DNA from: Candidatus Thorarchaeota archaeon
Lineage (GTDB): Archaea; Asgardarchaeota; Thorarchaeia; Thorarchaeales; Thorarchaeaceae
Assembly (NCBI GenBank): GCA_004524445.1
Contig: SDNP01000001.1
Location: 62,001-126,000 of the forward strand
Direction: 5' to 3'
Length of the DNA stretch: 64,000 bases
The notes beneath the pieces were generated by a model that searched no databases, was not told where the DNA came from, and worked only from the letters and a program-made list of their open reading frames with translations. This document shows, piece by piece, positions 53,898 through 62,010 of this stretch; the first letter of the stretch is position 1; each line of letters starts with the position of its first letter. The position numbers and the translations under genes were made by a program.

Positions 53898-54553
53898 ATG
53901 TTCGCATATACGATTCTGTTTGTCCAGAAACGAAGTGCCTCAGTATCGCCTTTTAAGACATTATTGAGTTGAGCTACAGATAGCTCTCCTTCCCGATAGA
54001 TCTTGATTATAGATGAATCGTCTTCTTCTTGAACTCCTATGATGGTGGAGTCTTTCTCGCTGGAGGATGGACCGGCGTCAATATAGAGGTCGACTTCATT
54101 ACCTAGTTGTTCCTCTGCTTCAGAAACGGTATACGGACTTGGTCCTCCCGATTTATTCGCACTGGTTCCAACTATAGGCGCTTCGATCTTTCTAGCAATC
54201 TCACGTGGTATCTGGTGCCCAGGCACTCTAATGAGGATACTTCCGCGACCTCCCGAAATTAGGTTAGAAACATCCTGTTGTGGAGAAACTACGAGCGTAA
54301 GAGGACCTGGCCAAAAGAGCCTTGTTAAGACTCTCTCCAAATCAAGGAACTCGTGATATGGCTCACATTGTTTCATATCAGCGAATAGAAGTGGTACCCC
54401 CAAATCGCGTCTTCTCTCTTTGGCATCAATGAGTCTTTCAATGGCACCCTCTTGTCTTGGATCACATGCAAGACCATAGCTTGTATCCGTGGGATAGACT
54501 ACCAGTCCTCCTGCTAATAATTCCTCTGCAGCTTCGTCAACCACTTGGCTCAT
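53894..54553 (-). CDS. sua5: Threonylcarbamoyl-AMP synthase (Sua5/YrdC family)
   Basis: About 219 residues from ATG 54553. The YrdC domain is clear: GGLVVYPTDTSYGLACDP, LIDAKERRRDLGVPLLFAD, FWPGPLTLVV, RVPGHQIPREIA and GTSANKSGGPSP. It makes the threonylcarbamoyl-adenylate for t6A37 with KEOPS. ATG 54553 is preferred over ATG 54607, because a TTTAAA TATA-like element at about 54613-54618 leaves no room for a leader before 54607. It lacks the second Sua5 domain, as many archaeal YrdC-type proteins do. Confidence 0.9.
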   Translation of the reverse strand: MSQVVDEAAEELLAGGLVVYPTDTSYGLACDPRQEGAIERLIDAKERRRDLGVPLLFADMKQCEPYHEFLDLERVLTRLFWPGPLTLVVSPQQDVSNLISGGRGSILIRVPGHQIPREIARKIEAPIVGTSANKSGGPSPYTVSEAEEQLGNEVDLYIDAGPSSSEKDSTIIGVQEEDDSSIIKIYREGELSVAQLNNVLKGDTEALRFWTNRIVYANM

Positions 54554-54635
54554 ATTATTGTCATCTATTGTAAGCGTTCGCGAATTCAAGGGACTTTTCA
54601 CTACCATCCAAGTTTAAAGCAAATACTATCTATGC

Positions 54636-54668
54636 TGTAAGCTTGCAAACATACATATGAAGCTTACA
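54636..54668. promoter_or_regulatory. Inverted repeat between divergent genes
   Basis: TGTAAGCTT - 15 bp - AAGCTTACA, a perfect 9-bp dyad between Sua5 (minus) and the nucleotidyltransferase (plus). It may be an operator for one or both directions or an RNA hairpin in one leader; no regulator is identified. Confidence 0.4.
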
Positions 54669-54708
54669 ACTTAGCCTTTATGAAGAATATAGTCTAGGAG
54701 GAGTTGCC

Positions 54709-55731
54709 ATCCAAGCATTACTACTGGCTGCCGGTAGAGGATTCCGCTTCGCACCTCTATCCAATAGGATTCCTAAGCCGCTAATCCACTGCGCAGGACG
54801 CCCCATCATCCATCATTTAATATCTGCACTCATTGAATCGGGAATAGAGAGGCTGGTTGTTGGTCTTGGTTGGAAGGCAAATATGCTGCAGCAATCTCTC
54901 ACATATGAAGGAGACTCGGTTAAAATCAAGAATGTGTTAGTTCCACATTATGAAAGGGGACCATTGAAGACATTTGTTACTGCCAGCACGGAATTGAGAA
55001 ATGAGCCTTTCATTGTTTGTCCTGCTGATTTAATATCTATGAGCATCAATTTCAAGAAGATAATCAGATCTCACTTGCAGGATGAAGCATTATTGTCCTT
55101 AGCGGTGGACCCCCGCCTCGAAATTGGAACTAGGGTACATGGGGATGAGCGTGGGTTAGTAACCGGTGTGGGAGATGGTTCAGAAGGAAGGTTCCTCGGA
55201 AGCTCAGCCCAGATTCTTGTCGCGGAACACCAGTTTGTTAGATCATGCTTAGAGCTAGAAAAAAGGGGATTCACTACTCTATCTGAAGTCATCAAAGAAT
55301 TGGTTTCGAAGGGTAGAAAAATCAGAGCAACTCCCATCGCTAACTATTGGAGGGATATCGATACATTTCAGGAGCTTATTGATGCCAATAGACATATACT
55401 CTCCTCAAAGCTGGAATTGCCTTCAGAGTGTGTATCCGTGCCGGCAGGAGATACTATGGAATTTGGAGAAGATATGACATTATCCTCAGGAATTAAGGTC
55501 CACTCTGGTACCAGAATTATTGGCCCTACTCTGATTATGAAAGAAACTACGATTGCAGAAAATTGCATTATTGGGCCGAATGTTAGCCTCTCTGAAGGTA
55601 CAACTGTGGGGGCATCATCTTCAATAGAAAATGCGATAGTATTTGGCCCTGGAACCGCTGGCGAGGGAATGTTTCTTTCTAATGTGATTATTTTCAAAGA
55701 CCGAATCATCCAAGGTGAAACGACAGAATGA
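54709..55731 (+). CDS. Sugar/inositol-phosphate nucleotidyltransferase with hexapeptide-repeat tail
   Basis: About 340 residues. The N-terminus is a classical nucleotidyltransferase (IQALLLAAGRGFRFAPLSNRIPKPLIHCAGRPII), with VVGLGWKA and FIVCPADLI further on. The C-terminal part shows left-handed beta-helix repeats (IIGPTLIMKETTIAENCIIGPNVSLSEG). No ATG, GTG or TTG exists in frame between the upstream stop at 54658 and the LLLAAGRG motif; GGAGGAG at 54697-54703 points to ATC 54709 as start. It activates a sugar-1-P or inositol-1-P with a nucleotide. The CDP-alcohol phosphatidyltransferase overlapping its end suggests inositol-1-P cytidylyltransferase or similar lipid-headgroup activation. Confidence 0.85.
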   Translation: MQALLLAAGRGFRFAPLSNRIPKPLIHCAGRPIIHHLISALIESGIERLVVGLGWKANMLQQSLTYEGDSVKIKNVLVPHYERGPLKTFVTASTELRNEPFIVCPADLISMSINFKKIIRSHLQDEALLSLAVDPRLEIGTRVHGDERGLVTGVGDGSEGRFLGSSAQILVAEHQFVRSCLELEKRGFTTLSEVIKELVSKGRKIRATPIANYWRDIDTFQELIDANRHILSSKLELPSECVSVPAGDTMEFGEDMTLSSGIKVHSGTRIIGPTLIMKETTIAENCIIGPNVSLSEGTTVGASSSIENAIVFGPGTAGEGMFLSNVIIFKDRIIQGETTE

Positions 55732-56330
55732 GTCCGAGTAAGTACAGAGTTCGCAGAATCTTTGGTGGTACTGTTAAGGCGTTGGCAAAACCATTCATTA
55801 GATTGAATATTAACCCCACAGTTGTTACCTATATCTCGCTGCTTTTCGCTTTTCTCGCGGCATTAAGCTTGGTATTGACACAGAACCCCCAACTCTATGC
55901 AATACTGATTTTTCTGACGGGATTATTCGATGGTGTAGATGGAGCAGTTGCACGAGCAACTGGCAAGTCTTCGGACTTGGGTGCATTCTCCGATTCTGTT
56001 GTGGATAAAGTAGCTGAATTCTTGATTCTACTTCCACTCGCCATGGTTTTTTCGAATGTCAGTTTATTGGGTGTTTCTATCCCGCTCTGGGTAGTAATTT
56101 GCATAACCTCTTGGCTTCTTACTAGCTATACTCGGTCGAGAGCGGCATCTTTGGGCGTAGAGGATCTAGACGTTGGGTTGGGCGGTAGGTCTGAACGTCT
56201 GTTCATTTTGGTGATTTTTGCTTTGTTTGGACTACTTCATATCGGCTTGGTTACTGTGACTCTAATGGGTGTAGGAACCGCCGTCTTTAGATATCTCCAC
56301 TATTCAGATGCTCTCAGAATGTTTGAGTAA
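55728..56330 (+). CDS. CDP-alcohol phosphatidyltransferase family protein
   Basis: 200 residues, six membrane helices. The family motif is complete: DGVDGAVARATGKSSDLGAF continuing to SDSVVDK (pattern D-x2-DG-x2-AR-x8-G-x3-D-x3-D). Archaeal members make archaetidylinositol phosphate or related lipids, or di-myo-inositol phosphate with an inositol-1-P cytidylyltransferase. The ATG overlaps the stop of the nucleotidyltransferase by 4 bp, which supports such a two-step pathway. The exact alcohol acceptor is not readable. Confidence 0.88.
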   Translation: MSPSKYRVRRIFGGTVKALAKPFIRLNINPTVVTYISLLFAFLAALSLVLTQNPQLYAILIFLTGLFDGVDGAVARATGKSSDLGAFSDSVVDKVAEFLILLPLAMVFSNVSLLGVSIPLWVVICITSWLLTSYTRSRAASLGVEDLDVGLGGRSERLFILVIFALFGLLHIGLVTVTLMGVGTAVFRYLHYSDALRMFE

Positions 56331-56429
56331 TACAAAAGGAAAAACCACAATGAAAGCAATCGCATTACCATTATACTTAAGTGCCTGACCAAACTGGGCG
56401 CACTTACTCATTGAATGGAGTGACTATCA

Positions 56430-56849
56430 ATGGCCATTTTCAGAGCGGATCACTATCTTATTGCTGAATTCGAAAAGGTATCTGATGTTAGAAAGACCGG
56501 TCAAGATGTTCTGGAAGCACTGCAAAAGGTCTCCGAATTGAAGGATTTAGCTATGGTCTTCAAGCGAATGGAAGGAAAACAGTGGACTGAAATTGTTGGG
56601 AGAATTGACATTCCGGAGGGCTCCAAGGCATTTTGGGCGATGATAAAGAGGGAGGTCACAGACCGTGAACCCTACAATCTTTTCATCCGACTTGACCGTA
56701 ACGCTGAGGGCGAAACTATAGAGGACGCTCGGGCCGAGGTAAAGAAGTGGGTGGAGACTGAGATTGCACCAAAAATCGAGTCAAAAACGAATGTTAAAAT
56801 GATCAAGGCTGTAGAACCCCAAGAAGTCTTCATGCCCAAACTTGACTAA
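56430..56849 (+). CDS. Conserved-looking hypothetical protein
   Basis: 139 residues from ATG 56430 with GGAGTGA well placed upstream. It is a charged alpha/beta protein without Cys or membrane helix (FRADHYLIAEFEKVSDVRKT, WTEIVGRIDIPEGSKAFWAM, PYNLFIRLDRNAEGETIEDARAEVKKWV). I recognise no family. Gene-like composition and a clean ribosome site support coding. It converges with the beta-propeller gene, with stop codons 5 bp apart. Confidence 0.65.
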   Translation: MAIFRADHYLIAEFEKVSDVRKTGQDVLEALQKVSELKDLAMVFKRMEGKQWTEIVGRIDIPEGSKAFWAMIKREVTDREPYNLFIRLDRNAEGETIEDARAEVKKWVETEIAPKIESKTNVKMIKAVEPQEVFMPKLD

Positions 56850-56854
56850 ATTCC

Positions 56855-57865
56855 TTAAGTTTCAACTGTTAACAGGTAAATAGAATTGCCAACAGATTGT
56901 ACAATATCAGTCTGGCCATTGCCATCTGTATCACCGTGGGCTATCTTGCTTTCGACAGCTTTCTTTGCTGTTTGTATCGTTACATCTTCGTAAATTTGGA
57001 CCCCCTCATAAGATAGGATTGATATCTTGGAGTCCCCTTGACTCACCAGCATCTGTCCTGCCGACCTGCCGTCGTGGTAGAAAGTACCCGCTCGCAACGA
57101 TGTGATTTTGCCTGGGGCGTGAATTCTAGCTAGTACACTGAGCGGTTTTGTAGCAGCTGATATCAATGAAATGTCCCGCTCATTACTGATGCCCATAATC
57201 TCGTCGACTCTGCCCCCCGTTATATTTCCAGTAGATACGAGAGTAACTTCGCCCTTGATTTGAATCTTTGAAATCTCATGAAGTCGGTCGTCCTGGTATT
57301 GGTAGATATACACATGGCCTGTGTCATCGCCAAAAGCAAATCGTGAATACGATATTCCCTTGCTATTAAGAGCCTCCATGGAGAAAACCGGTCGTTCCAC
57401 AACTTTGTGTGCCAGTTTGTCCAAGCACCCTCCAAACCAACCATAACACCGAAGGGCCTTATCGTTTGTACTGACGATTACTTCTTTCTTGTCGTCTGCC
57501 ATGACATTAGTGACAATCAGTGATGTGGGTAGACTGCCCAAGGGCGTACAATCTTCAACTATTAATGAATCCTCATCGAACCTCAAGACTCTGAGTTTGT
57601 TATCCAGGCCTCCTACGACAATGTTTGGTGTTCCGTCACCGTCTGTATCCCCCATGTCGAAAGCAGCAATGGGAGCAAGCTCATCTGATCTGGCAATTTC
57701 TTCAAGCTTGATTGGTTCACCATCAATAAAATCGTACACTCTAAGATTACCTTCGACTGTACAGAGAATTAGATTGTCTCGACCATCACCTGTAAGGTCA
57801 TAGAGCTCAATTCCGGTGATTGGCTCCTTGAATGAAAAGTCTGATTTTATGGAGAGTTCTGGCAT
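56855..57865 (-). CDS. FG-GAP/VCBS-type beta-propeller protein, probably cytosolic
   Basis: 336 residues of repeated beta-propeller blades, each with a DxDGDGxxD-like or DGxxE loop (LYDLTGDGRDNLILCTVEG, FDMGDTDGDGTPNIVVGG, IAHGDTDGNGQTDIVQSV). There is no signal peptide or transmembrane segment, unlike most FG-GAP surface proteins, so it probably acts inside the cell as an interaction scaffold. Eukaryotic relatives of this plan include ITFG2 and BBS-type propellers, but a specific link is not shown. Convergent with the 139-residue gene. Confidence 0.78.
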   Translation of the reverse strand: MPELSIKSDFSFKEPITGIELYDLTGDGRDNLILCTVEGNLRVYDFIDGEPIKLEEIARSDELAPIAAFDMGDTDGDGTPNIVVGGLDNKLRVLRFDEDSLIVEDCTPLGSLPTSLIVTNVMADDKKEVIVSTNDKALRCYGWFGGCLDKLAHKVVERPVFSMEALNSKGISYSRFAFGDDTGHVYIYQYQDDRLHEISKIQIKGEVTLVSTGNITGGRVDEIMGISNERDISLISAATKPLSVLARIHAPGKITSLRAGTFYHDGRSAGQMLVSQGDSKISILSYEGVQIYEDVTIQTAKKAVESKIAHGDTDGNGQTDIVQSVGNSIYLLTVET

Positions 57866-58033
57866 TAAATGGCGACCTCACAGTAGAATACCATGGTCAG
57901 AATCTGATTCACCGAACCCCCAATTTAAAATTTGTCTGCTTTAGCTGCTGAGAGCAGAATGTTTCAATACGCCTCCTACAGAGCAACTGGTGGTGTTTAA
58001 CTACTATTGAAAACCATACTAGAATGATAAACG

Positions 58034-58570
58034 ATGAGCTTGTATGAGTTTTCTCCATTTTTGGACGATGAACTATGGAACTGTGATTTTTCGGAACTTT
58101 GTTGTGAGTTAAAGTCATTCGTTGATGAATTTGACAGCTTTGCTCCAGAGATTTTCGCCCAGCTTCGGTTCGATCTCTTTCGAAAGGGTTTGGGAAAGCA
58201 ATCACGATTCCAACTCTGCAGAGTTGCAGCACATGCGGGTTTCTGTTCTTTCTGTTCCGCGCTCTATAAATCAAAATACTGCCTCCTCTGGTTTAGGCTA
58301 TTCAACCAGATTCCAAGAAGAAGCATTCAGCGTTCTCCTCCCTGCATCCGGGAAGCCTATCGAAAAGGGAGCATCAAAACAGTTGCCAACTTCCTCAATA
58401 GAGTAAATGTACTACAAGCTCCATTCTACCAAAAGCAAGTTGTTCCCCACTGCAAGACGATGAAGGAATTTGGATATTGTGATCCGGACCGTATATGTGA
58501 AAGAATGGATGGAATAACCCCATTAGAGTATGAGCGGGTTAGAACTCAACTGAAAACCATGAATATTTGA
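58034..58570 (+). CDS. Cysteine-rich protein resembling the Fe-S domain of primase large subunit
   Basis: 178 residues from ATG 58034 (MSLYEFSPFLDDELW). The second half recalls the PriL iron-sulfur domain: PPCIREAYRKG, then HCKTMKEFGYCDPDRICERMDGITPLEYERV, like the primase pattern CETMKxxGLC...C...HPL-YY. A further Cys group (FCSFCSALYKSKYC) lies upstream. It is too short to be a full PriL and lacks the N-terminal helical domain, and the spacing between the first and later Cys is shorter than in primase. It could be a stand-alone primase-like accessory protein. A hypothesis only. Confidence 0.5.
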   Translation: MSLYEFSPFLDDELWNCDFSELCCELKSFVDEFDSFAPEIFAQLRFDLFRKGLGKQSRFQLCRVAAHAGFCSFCSALYKSKYCLLWFRLFNQIPRRSIQRSPPCIREAYRKGSIKTVANFLNRVNVLQAPFYQKQVVPHCKTMKEFGYCDPDRICERMDGITPLEYERVRTQLKTMNI

Positions 58571-58592
58571 AATCCAGAAGATTCAGCCATTG

Positions 58593-58602
58593 CTTAAATA
58601 TA
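58593..58602 (+). promoter_or_regulatory. TATA box of the HD phosphohydrolase gene
   Basis: CTTAAATATA, preceded by CCATTG, lies about 30 bp before the GTG start at 58634, so the message is nearly leaderless. This is the normal distance for archaeal promoters with short 5' ends. Confidence 0.5.
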
Positions 58603-58633
58603 GGTCCCCCTCATCTGACTTCGGGGTCGGACC

Positions 58634-60139
58634 GTGAAAGATGCTATTGAGATTGATGTCATTCGATTAATTCGTTTGACTGGCATTCGAGAAGAGAATA
58701 TACGACGCGCCATAAAAGAAAAAGGAAAGAATTGGAATAAAATCCAACAAAGCATTGCCTATCACAACAAAATCCTGAATCTCGGAGAACCACACACTAG
58801 ACAGAAGGCAATCCAGGACCCCATTCATGGAGCAATTCTCCTTGAACCCTGGGAACTTGATATCATCTCCTCTTGGGAAATGCTTCGACTTAGATATGTG
58901 AAGCAACTCGGCCCTGCTCATATTGTCTATCCCGGAGCAACTCACACCCGCTTCGAACATTGTATTGGCACGAGTTTTCTTGCCCAGAAATGCGTACGTG
59001 TTGTAAACTACTGTGAAGACTTGGACGAGGCTTGTTTTGTACCCTTATCGCGGCTCTTGGAACCACATCATCAAAAGCTCTTTAGAATCGCTGCTCTCCT
59101 GCATGATGTGGGTCATCCTCCAACATCTCATACCATAGAATTTGCCCTCGAGAACTGGGCGGGTTTATCCCACACTGACTTGGGACAATTTCTCATTTTG
59201 AATAGCGGTCTAACTAATGTTCTATGTGAAAATGATATCGACCCAGCAACCCTTGTTTCGATTCTAAAGGGTGACACTAAGGACCCGGTTCTCGCCCTAT
59301 TGACTGACTTCTTGGATAGCCCTCTTGATTTGGACAAAACTGATTACTTAATCCGGGATGCTCATTTCAGTGGTGTTGAACTGGGAATATTTCCTGCAGA
59401 ACGGGTTCTCTTGACAAATCGAGTTATCAAGAATGATGGGGAATACCGTAGAGCATTCATGTTAAAGGCTCTGCATTCTTTGGAATCACTAATACTAAGT
59501 CGGTCTTGGATGTTTGCTGACCTCTACTTGCATCATGCGGTACGTGTTGCGGAGGCTTTGACATCAAAGGCAACCTACTACAGAATGAAAGAAGAAGACC
59601 TAACCAAGAATGAATGTATTGGATTGTTTACCAGAATGACTGATGCTGATCTATATAGATGGCTTAGTGAATCAGATATTGATTTCGTCAAGGAATATGC
59701 TGCTCGCATTCGATATCGCCGCCTGTTCAAGGTCGTGACATCAAGACCAATAGCCTCATTCGATGAAGACACTCGGGACTTCCTTCTCTCTACCCTTCAT
59801 GACGTAGATGCATTGACAAAAGTAGAGCTAGAGTTGGTTGATGATGTTGGACAAGTAATTGTTGATGTTGTTAATCCTATTCTTGGCGAAGACTTTCTGC
59901 GGAATATTCCAATCCTGGTTGGTGGAATGCGGGGTTTTGATGTCGTACCTCTATCAGAAACTGAAGAAGGTCGACCACTTTTGCAGGCTCTCAGACAACA
60001 GAAACGCACAATCCCCGCTGTGCGCATATATTCGGACCCATTAATAGCCACCGAAGTTCGTTCGAAATTTGAAAAGGAATTCCCATCAGAAAAACAACCT
60101 CCCTACCGTGAAGATGACTATGGCTTTTCGGACTATTGA
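58634..60139 (+). CDS. HD-domain phosphohydrolase (SAMHD1/dGTPase-like)
   Basis: 501 residues. The HD metal site is complete: HTRFEHCIGTSFLA, AALLHDVGHPPTSH and LDKTDYLIRDAHFSGV (the distal Asp). This architecture is that of COG1078 HD proteins related to SAMHD1, which hydrolyse dNTPs to nucleosides and triphosphate. The N-terminal 50 residues contain a short helical extension (LTGIREENIRRAIKEKGKNWNKIQ). GTG 58634 follows a TATA box. It converges with the RNase III-domain gene, stop codons 13 bp apart. Such enzymes can serve dNTP balance or antiviral defence. Confidence 0.9.
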   Translation: MKDAIEIDVIRLIRLTGIREENIRRAIKEKGKNWNKIQQSIAYHNKILNLGEPHTRQKAIQDPIHGAILLEPWELDIISSWEMLRLRYVKQLGPAHIVYPGATHTRFEHCIGTSFLAQKCVRVVNYCEDLDEACFVPLSRLLEPHHQKLFRIAALLHDVGHPPTSHTIEFALENWAGLSHTDLGQFLILNSGLTNVLCENDIDPATLVSILKGDTKDPVLALLTDFLDSPLDLDKTDYLIRDAHFSGVELGIFPAERVLLTNRVIKNDGEYRRAFMLKALHSLESLILSRSWMFADLYLHHAVRVAEALTSKATYYRMKEEDLTKNECIGLFTRMTDADLYRWLSESDIDFVKEYAARIRYRRLFKVVTSRPIASFDEDTRDFLLSTLHDVDALTKVELELVDDVGQVIVDVVNPILGEDFLRNIPILVGGMRGFDVVPLSETEEGRPLLQALRQQKRTIPAVRIYSDPLIATEVRSKFEKEFPSEKQPPYREDDYGFSDY

Positions 60140-60152
60140 GTCACCACTCAGC

Positions 60153-60839
60153 TCACAGGAGGATAGTGGCGATCTGTTTAGCTTTCTCGAAACCTTGCTC
60201 GATGTAAATCACTCCGAACAATGCCTCTACGAGAGTTCCCTTTATGTGTTCCATCTCGGATTTTTCTTGGGTTTCTGGGTCAAAATGAATGCGATGTTCA
60301 TATAGCCCAAATCTGTCGCATATTCGAGCTAGATGTTCATTGCTGACTATTTCTGAACGACGCTGCGTGAGTTGACCGGCATGAGATACATCCGGTTTCC
60401 AAAGGTGATCCAGGATAGCGATATCAATAACCGCATCTCCTAAGAGACCAAGTACCTTTGCGATTTCGCTTAAGTCAATAAATGTCTCGAGCTTCTGCAC
60501 ATCACACGTTGCGCCTTCCTCCGAATAGTGCGTCTGAATCTCTAAGAACACATTCTTAGTACTGGGCTGGAAAAGTGAAACGGTCAGCAATCCCCTTCTA
60601 TTCCAAGGCACATCGAGTTCTGACTCGAGGCTTGGCTGGAGATGCTCCTCAATGTGCTGTATAGATGTGCGAATGCCCGATAGCATATTCCTCCAACGAG
60701 TCATTTTCCTCAGAGCTCGTGTGTTTTTAGGAGGAGTTTTTCCGATTGATTCATTTACCAAATTCAAAAGATAATTGAGATTCTCTTCTAGCTGAATCTC
60801 CTCCCAGTGCAATGGGGCATTGCCACTACCAGATACCAT
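60153..60839 (-). CDS. RNase III-domain protein with altered active site
   Basis: 228 residues. The C-terminal half is an RNase III domain: LGLLGDAVIDIAIL (about 130-143) matches the LEFLGD signature, GQLTQRRSEIVSNEHLARIC the next helices, and IKGTLVEALFGVIYIEQG the second acidic motif. Of the four metal ligands, Asp135 and Glu205 remain, but the first Glu is Gly131 and the third ligand (Asp) is Thr202. No double-strand RNA-binding domain is seen; instead about 115 helical N-terminal residues precede it. ATG 60839 has GGGAG upstream and overlaps the CARF-like gene by 14 bp. It may cleave dsRNA weakly or only bind it. Confidence 0.75.
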   Translation of the reverse strand: MVSGSGNAPLHWEEIQLEENLNYLLNLVNESIGKTPPKNTRALRKMTRWRNMLSGIRTSIQHIEEHLQPSLESELDVPWNRRGLLTVSLFQPSTKNVFLEIQTHYSEEGATCDVQKLETFIDLSEIAKVLGLLGDAVIDIAILDHLWKPDVSHAGQLTQRRSEIVSNEHLARICDRFGLYEHRIHFDPETQEKSEMEHIKGTLVEALFGVIYIEQGFEKAKQIATILL

Positions 60840-61641
60840 TTTCGAACTCCCTTGGATGTAACTGTGTGACTACGGTCCCATCAACATCATACTTCTCTAC
60901 ATATATTCCGCGAAGCGCATACTCTTCCGTTACTCTTGTTAATGCTGCTTGGACCAAAGGTGTTCCCATCGACAGGTCCACCACAATATCATGGGATGGT
61001 AAATAATCAATTACAATATCTCGGATAAAATCATATGCGGCGGGAAGATTTCCATGGTCTGCTCCTTCTTGTTTGCTGGTGATTTCTGGTGGAATATCGT
61101 ACCAGTCAGTATCCCATTTCCGTCCCGTCCCGTTTGGAATGAATCTATCAACACTTCTCAATACTTGCCTTTGCCAAGTTCTTGCCTCGACAAACAATAG
61201 CAGGTTGCGAGGTCTGAATTCCTTTGATTTACTTAACCAGAGAATGAAAGGGCGCTGGTCATCCGGTTGTTCAAGTGACGCGATATAGGCCAATGGACGC
61301 TTAATGCCTAGAGCTCTCCTAACCGGATGAATCGCTCTCGGACAGAGCTCATAGATCCTCTCTTTGGATTCTCTTCTGCTTCTGATTATTCCTTCATCTT
61401 CTAGGTGCTTGGTATTATGGTAGAGTTTTGGGTCAGATACCACGACCTTCTCCACCTTAACCTGTTCTTTTCCCTTCTTATCGATGAGTTTGGCCGTCAT
61501 ATCTTTTCGTATGCTCTCCCGTAGCTCACTGCCGGACTTAGGTCCTCCTTCTAATTGGTCCAGTATTATTCGTCTCGCGCGAACACACTCTACTTCTTCT
61601 TGAATGACTTGGTCTGCCGTTTTACCCAACATGTCAATCAC
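60826..61641 (-). CDS. Winged-helix protein with CARF-like C-terminal domain
   Basis: 271 residues. The N-terminal 100 form a winged helix-turn-helix (VRARRIILDQLEGGPKSGSELR, LYHNTKHLEDEGIIRSRRESKERIYEL). The C-terminal half looks like a Rossmann-type CARF domain: NLLLFVEART, then DIVVDLSMGTPLVQAALTRV like the conserved V-x-D-x-T-G-G-T loop that binds cyclic oligoadenylate, and GIYVEKYDVDGTVV. Csa3 has the same two domains in reverse order. It overlaps the RNase III-domain gene, so sensing and RNA cleavage may be coupled. No CRISPR genes are nearby. Domain assignment is by motif only. Confidence 0.65.
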   Translation of the reverse strand: MIDMLGKTADQVIQEEVECVRARRIILDQLEGGPKSGSELRESIRKDMTAKLIDKKGKEQVKVEKVVVSDPKLYHNTKHLEDEGIIRSRRESKERIYELCPRAIHPVRRALGIKRPLAYIASLEQPDDQRPFILWLSKSKEFRPRNLLLFVEARTWQRQVLRSVDRFIPNGTGRKWDTDWYDIPPEITSKQEGADHGNLPAAYDFIRDIVIDYLPSHDIVVDLSMGTPLVQAALTRVTEEYALRGIYVEKYDVDGTVVTQLHPREFENGIW

Positions 61642-62010
61642 CTCAGGCTTGATTCTACAGGCTTACAAGGCTTGTCTATCAACCTGGGTAAATAACAATA
61701 TCGTATACATATATCATGTAGATGACCGAATATTGTCTGGATAGTATCTGGGTGATACTTGACTGACTTTGCCCAAGAGCTTCCTACGGCAGCTTTGAGC
61801 CTCCTAGAAGCCATTCCCGCAAAACGCTTCTCGAAAGGAAAGATATACATAACCTACATAGTTATTATATTCATTTAATAAAATAAGGCCAATCCCGATA
61901 AACCTTAAATGTCTCTGGAAGCACGAACACTTAGTACAGAGCTCTAGGCACTTCATGGAAGAGTCGAGAATCTCTGAACTACGACAACAAAAAAACGAGG
62001 ACCGTTAATA
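61642..62010. other. Divergent promoter region upstream of actin
   Basis: 370 bp with no convincing gene (a minus-strand 70-codon frame at 61638-61850 looks accidental). A minus-strand TATA-like GATATATGTAT at about 61704-61712 suits the CARF-like gene. A plus-strand CCTTAAAT at 61903-61910 with an AT-rich stretch before it (TCATTTAATAAAATAA, 61871-61886) suits actin, leaving a leader of about 75 nt. Confidence 0.5.

Noticed and set aside
61638..61850. 70-codon minus-strand frame upstream of actin
   Set aside because: Overlaps the start of the CARF-like gene in another frame and its promoter; basic, irregular composition.
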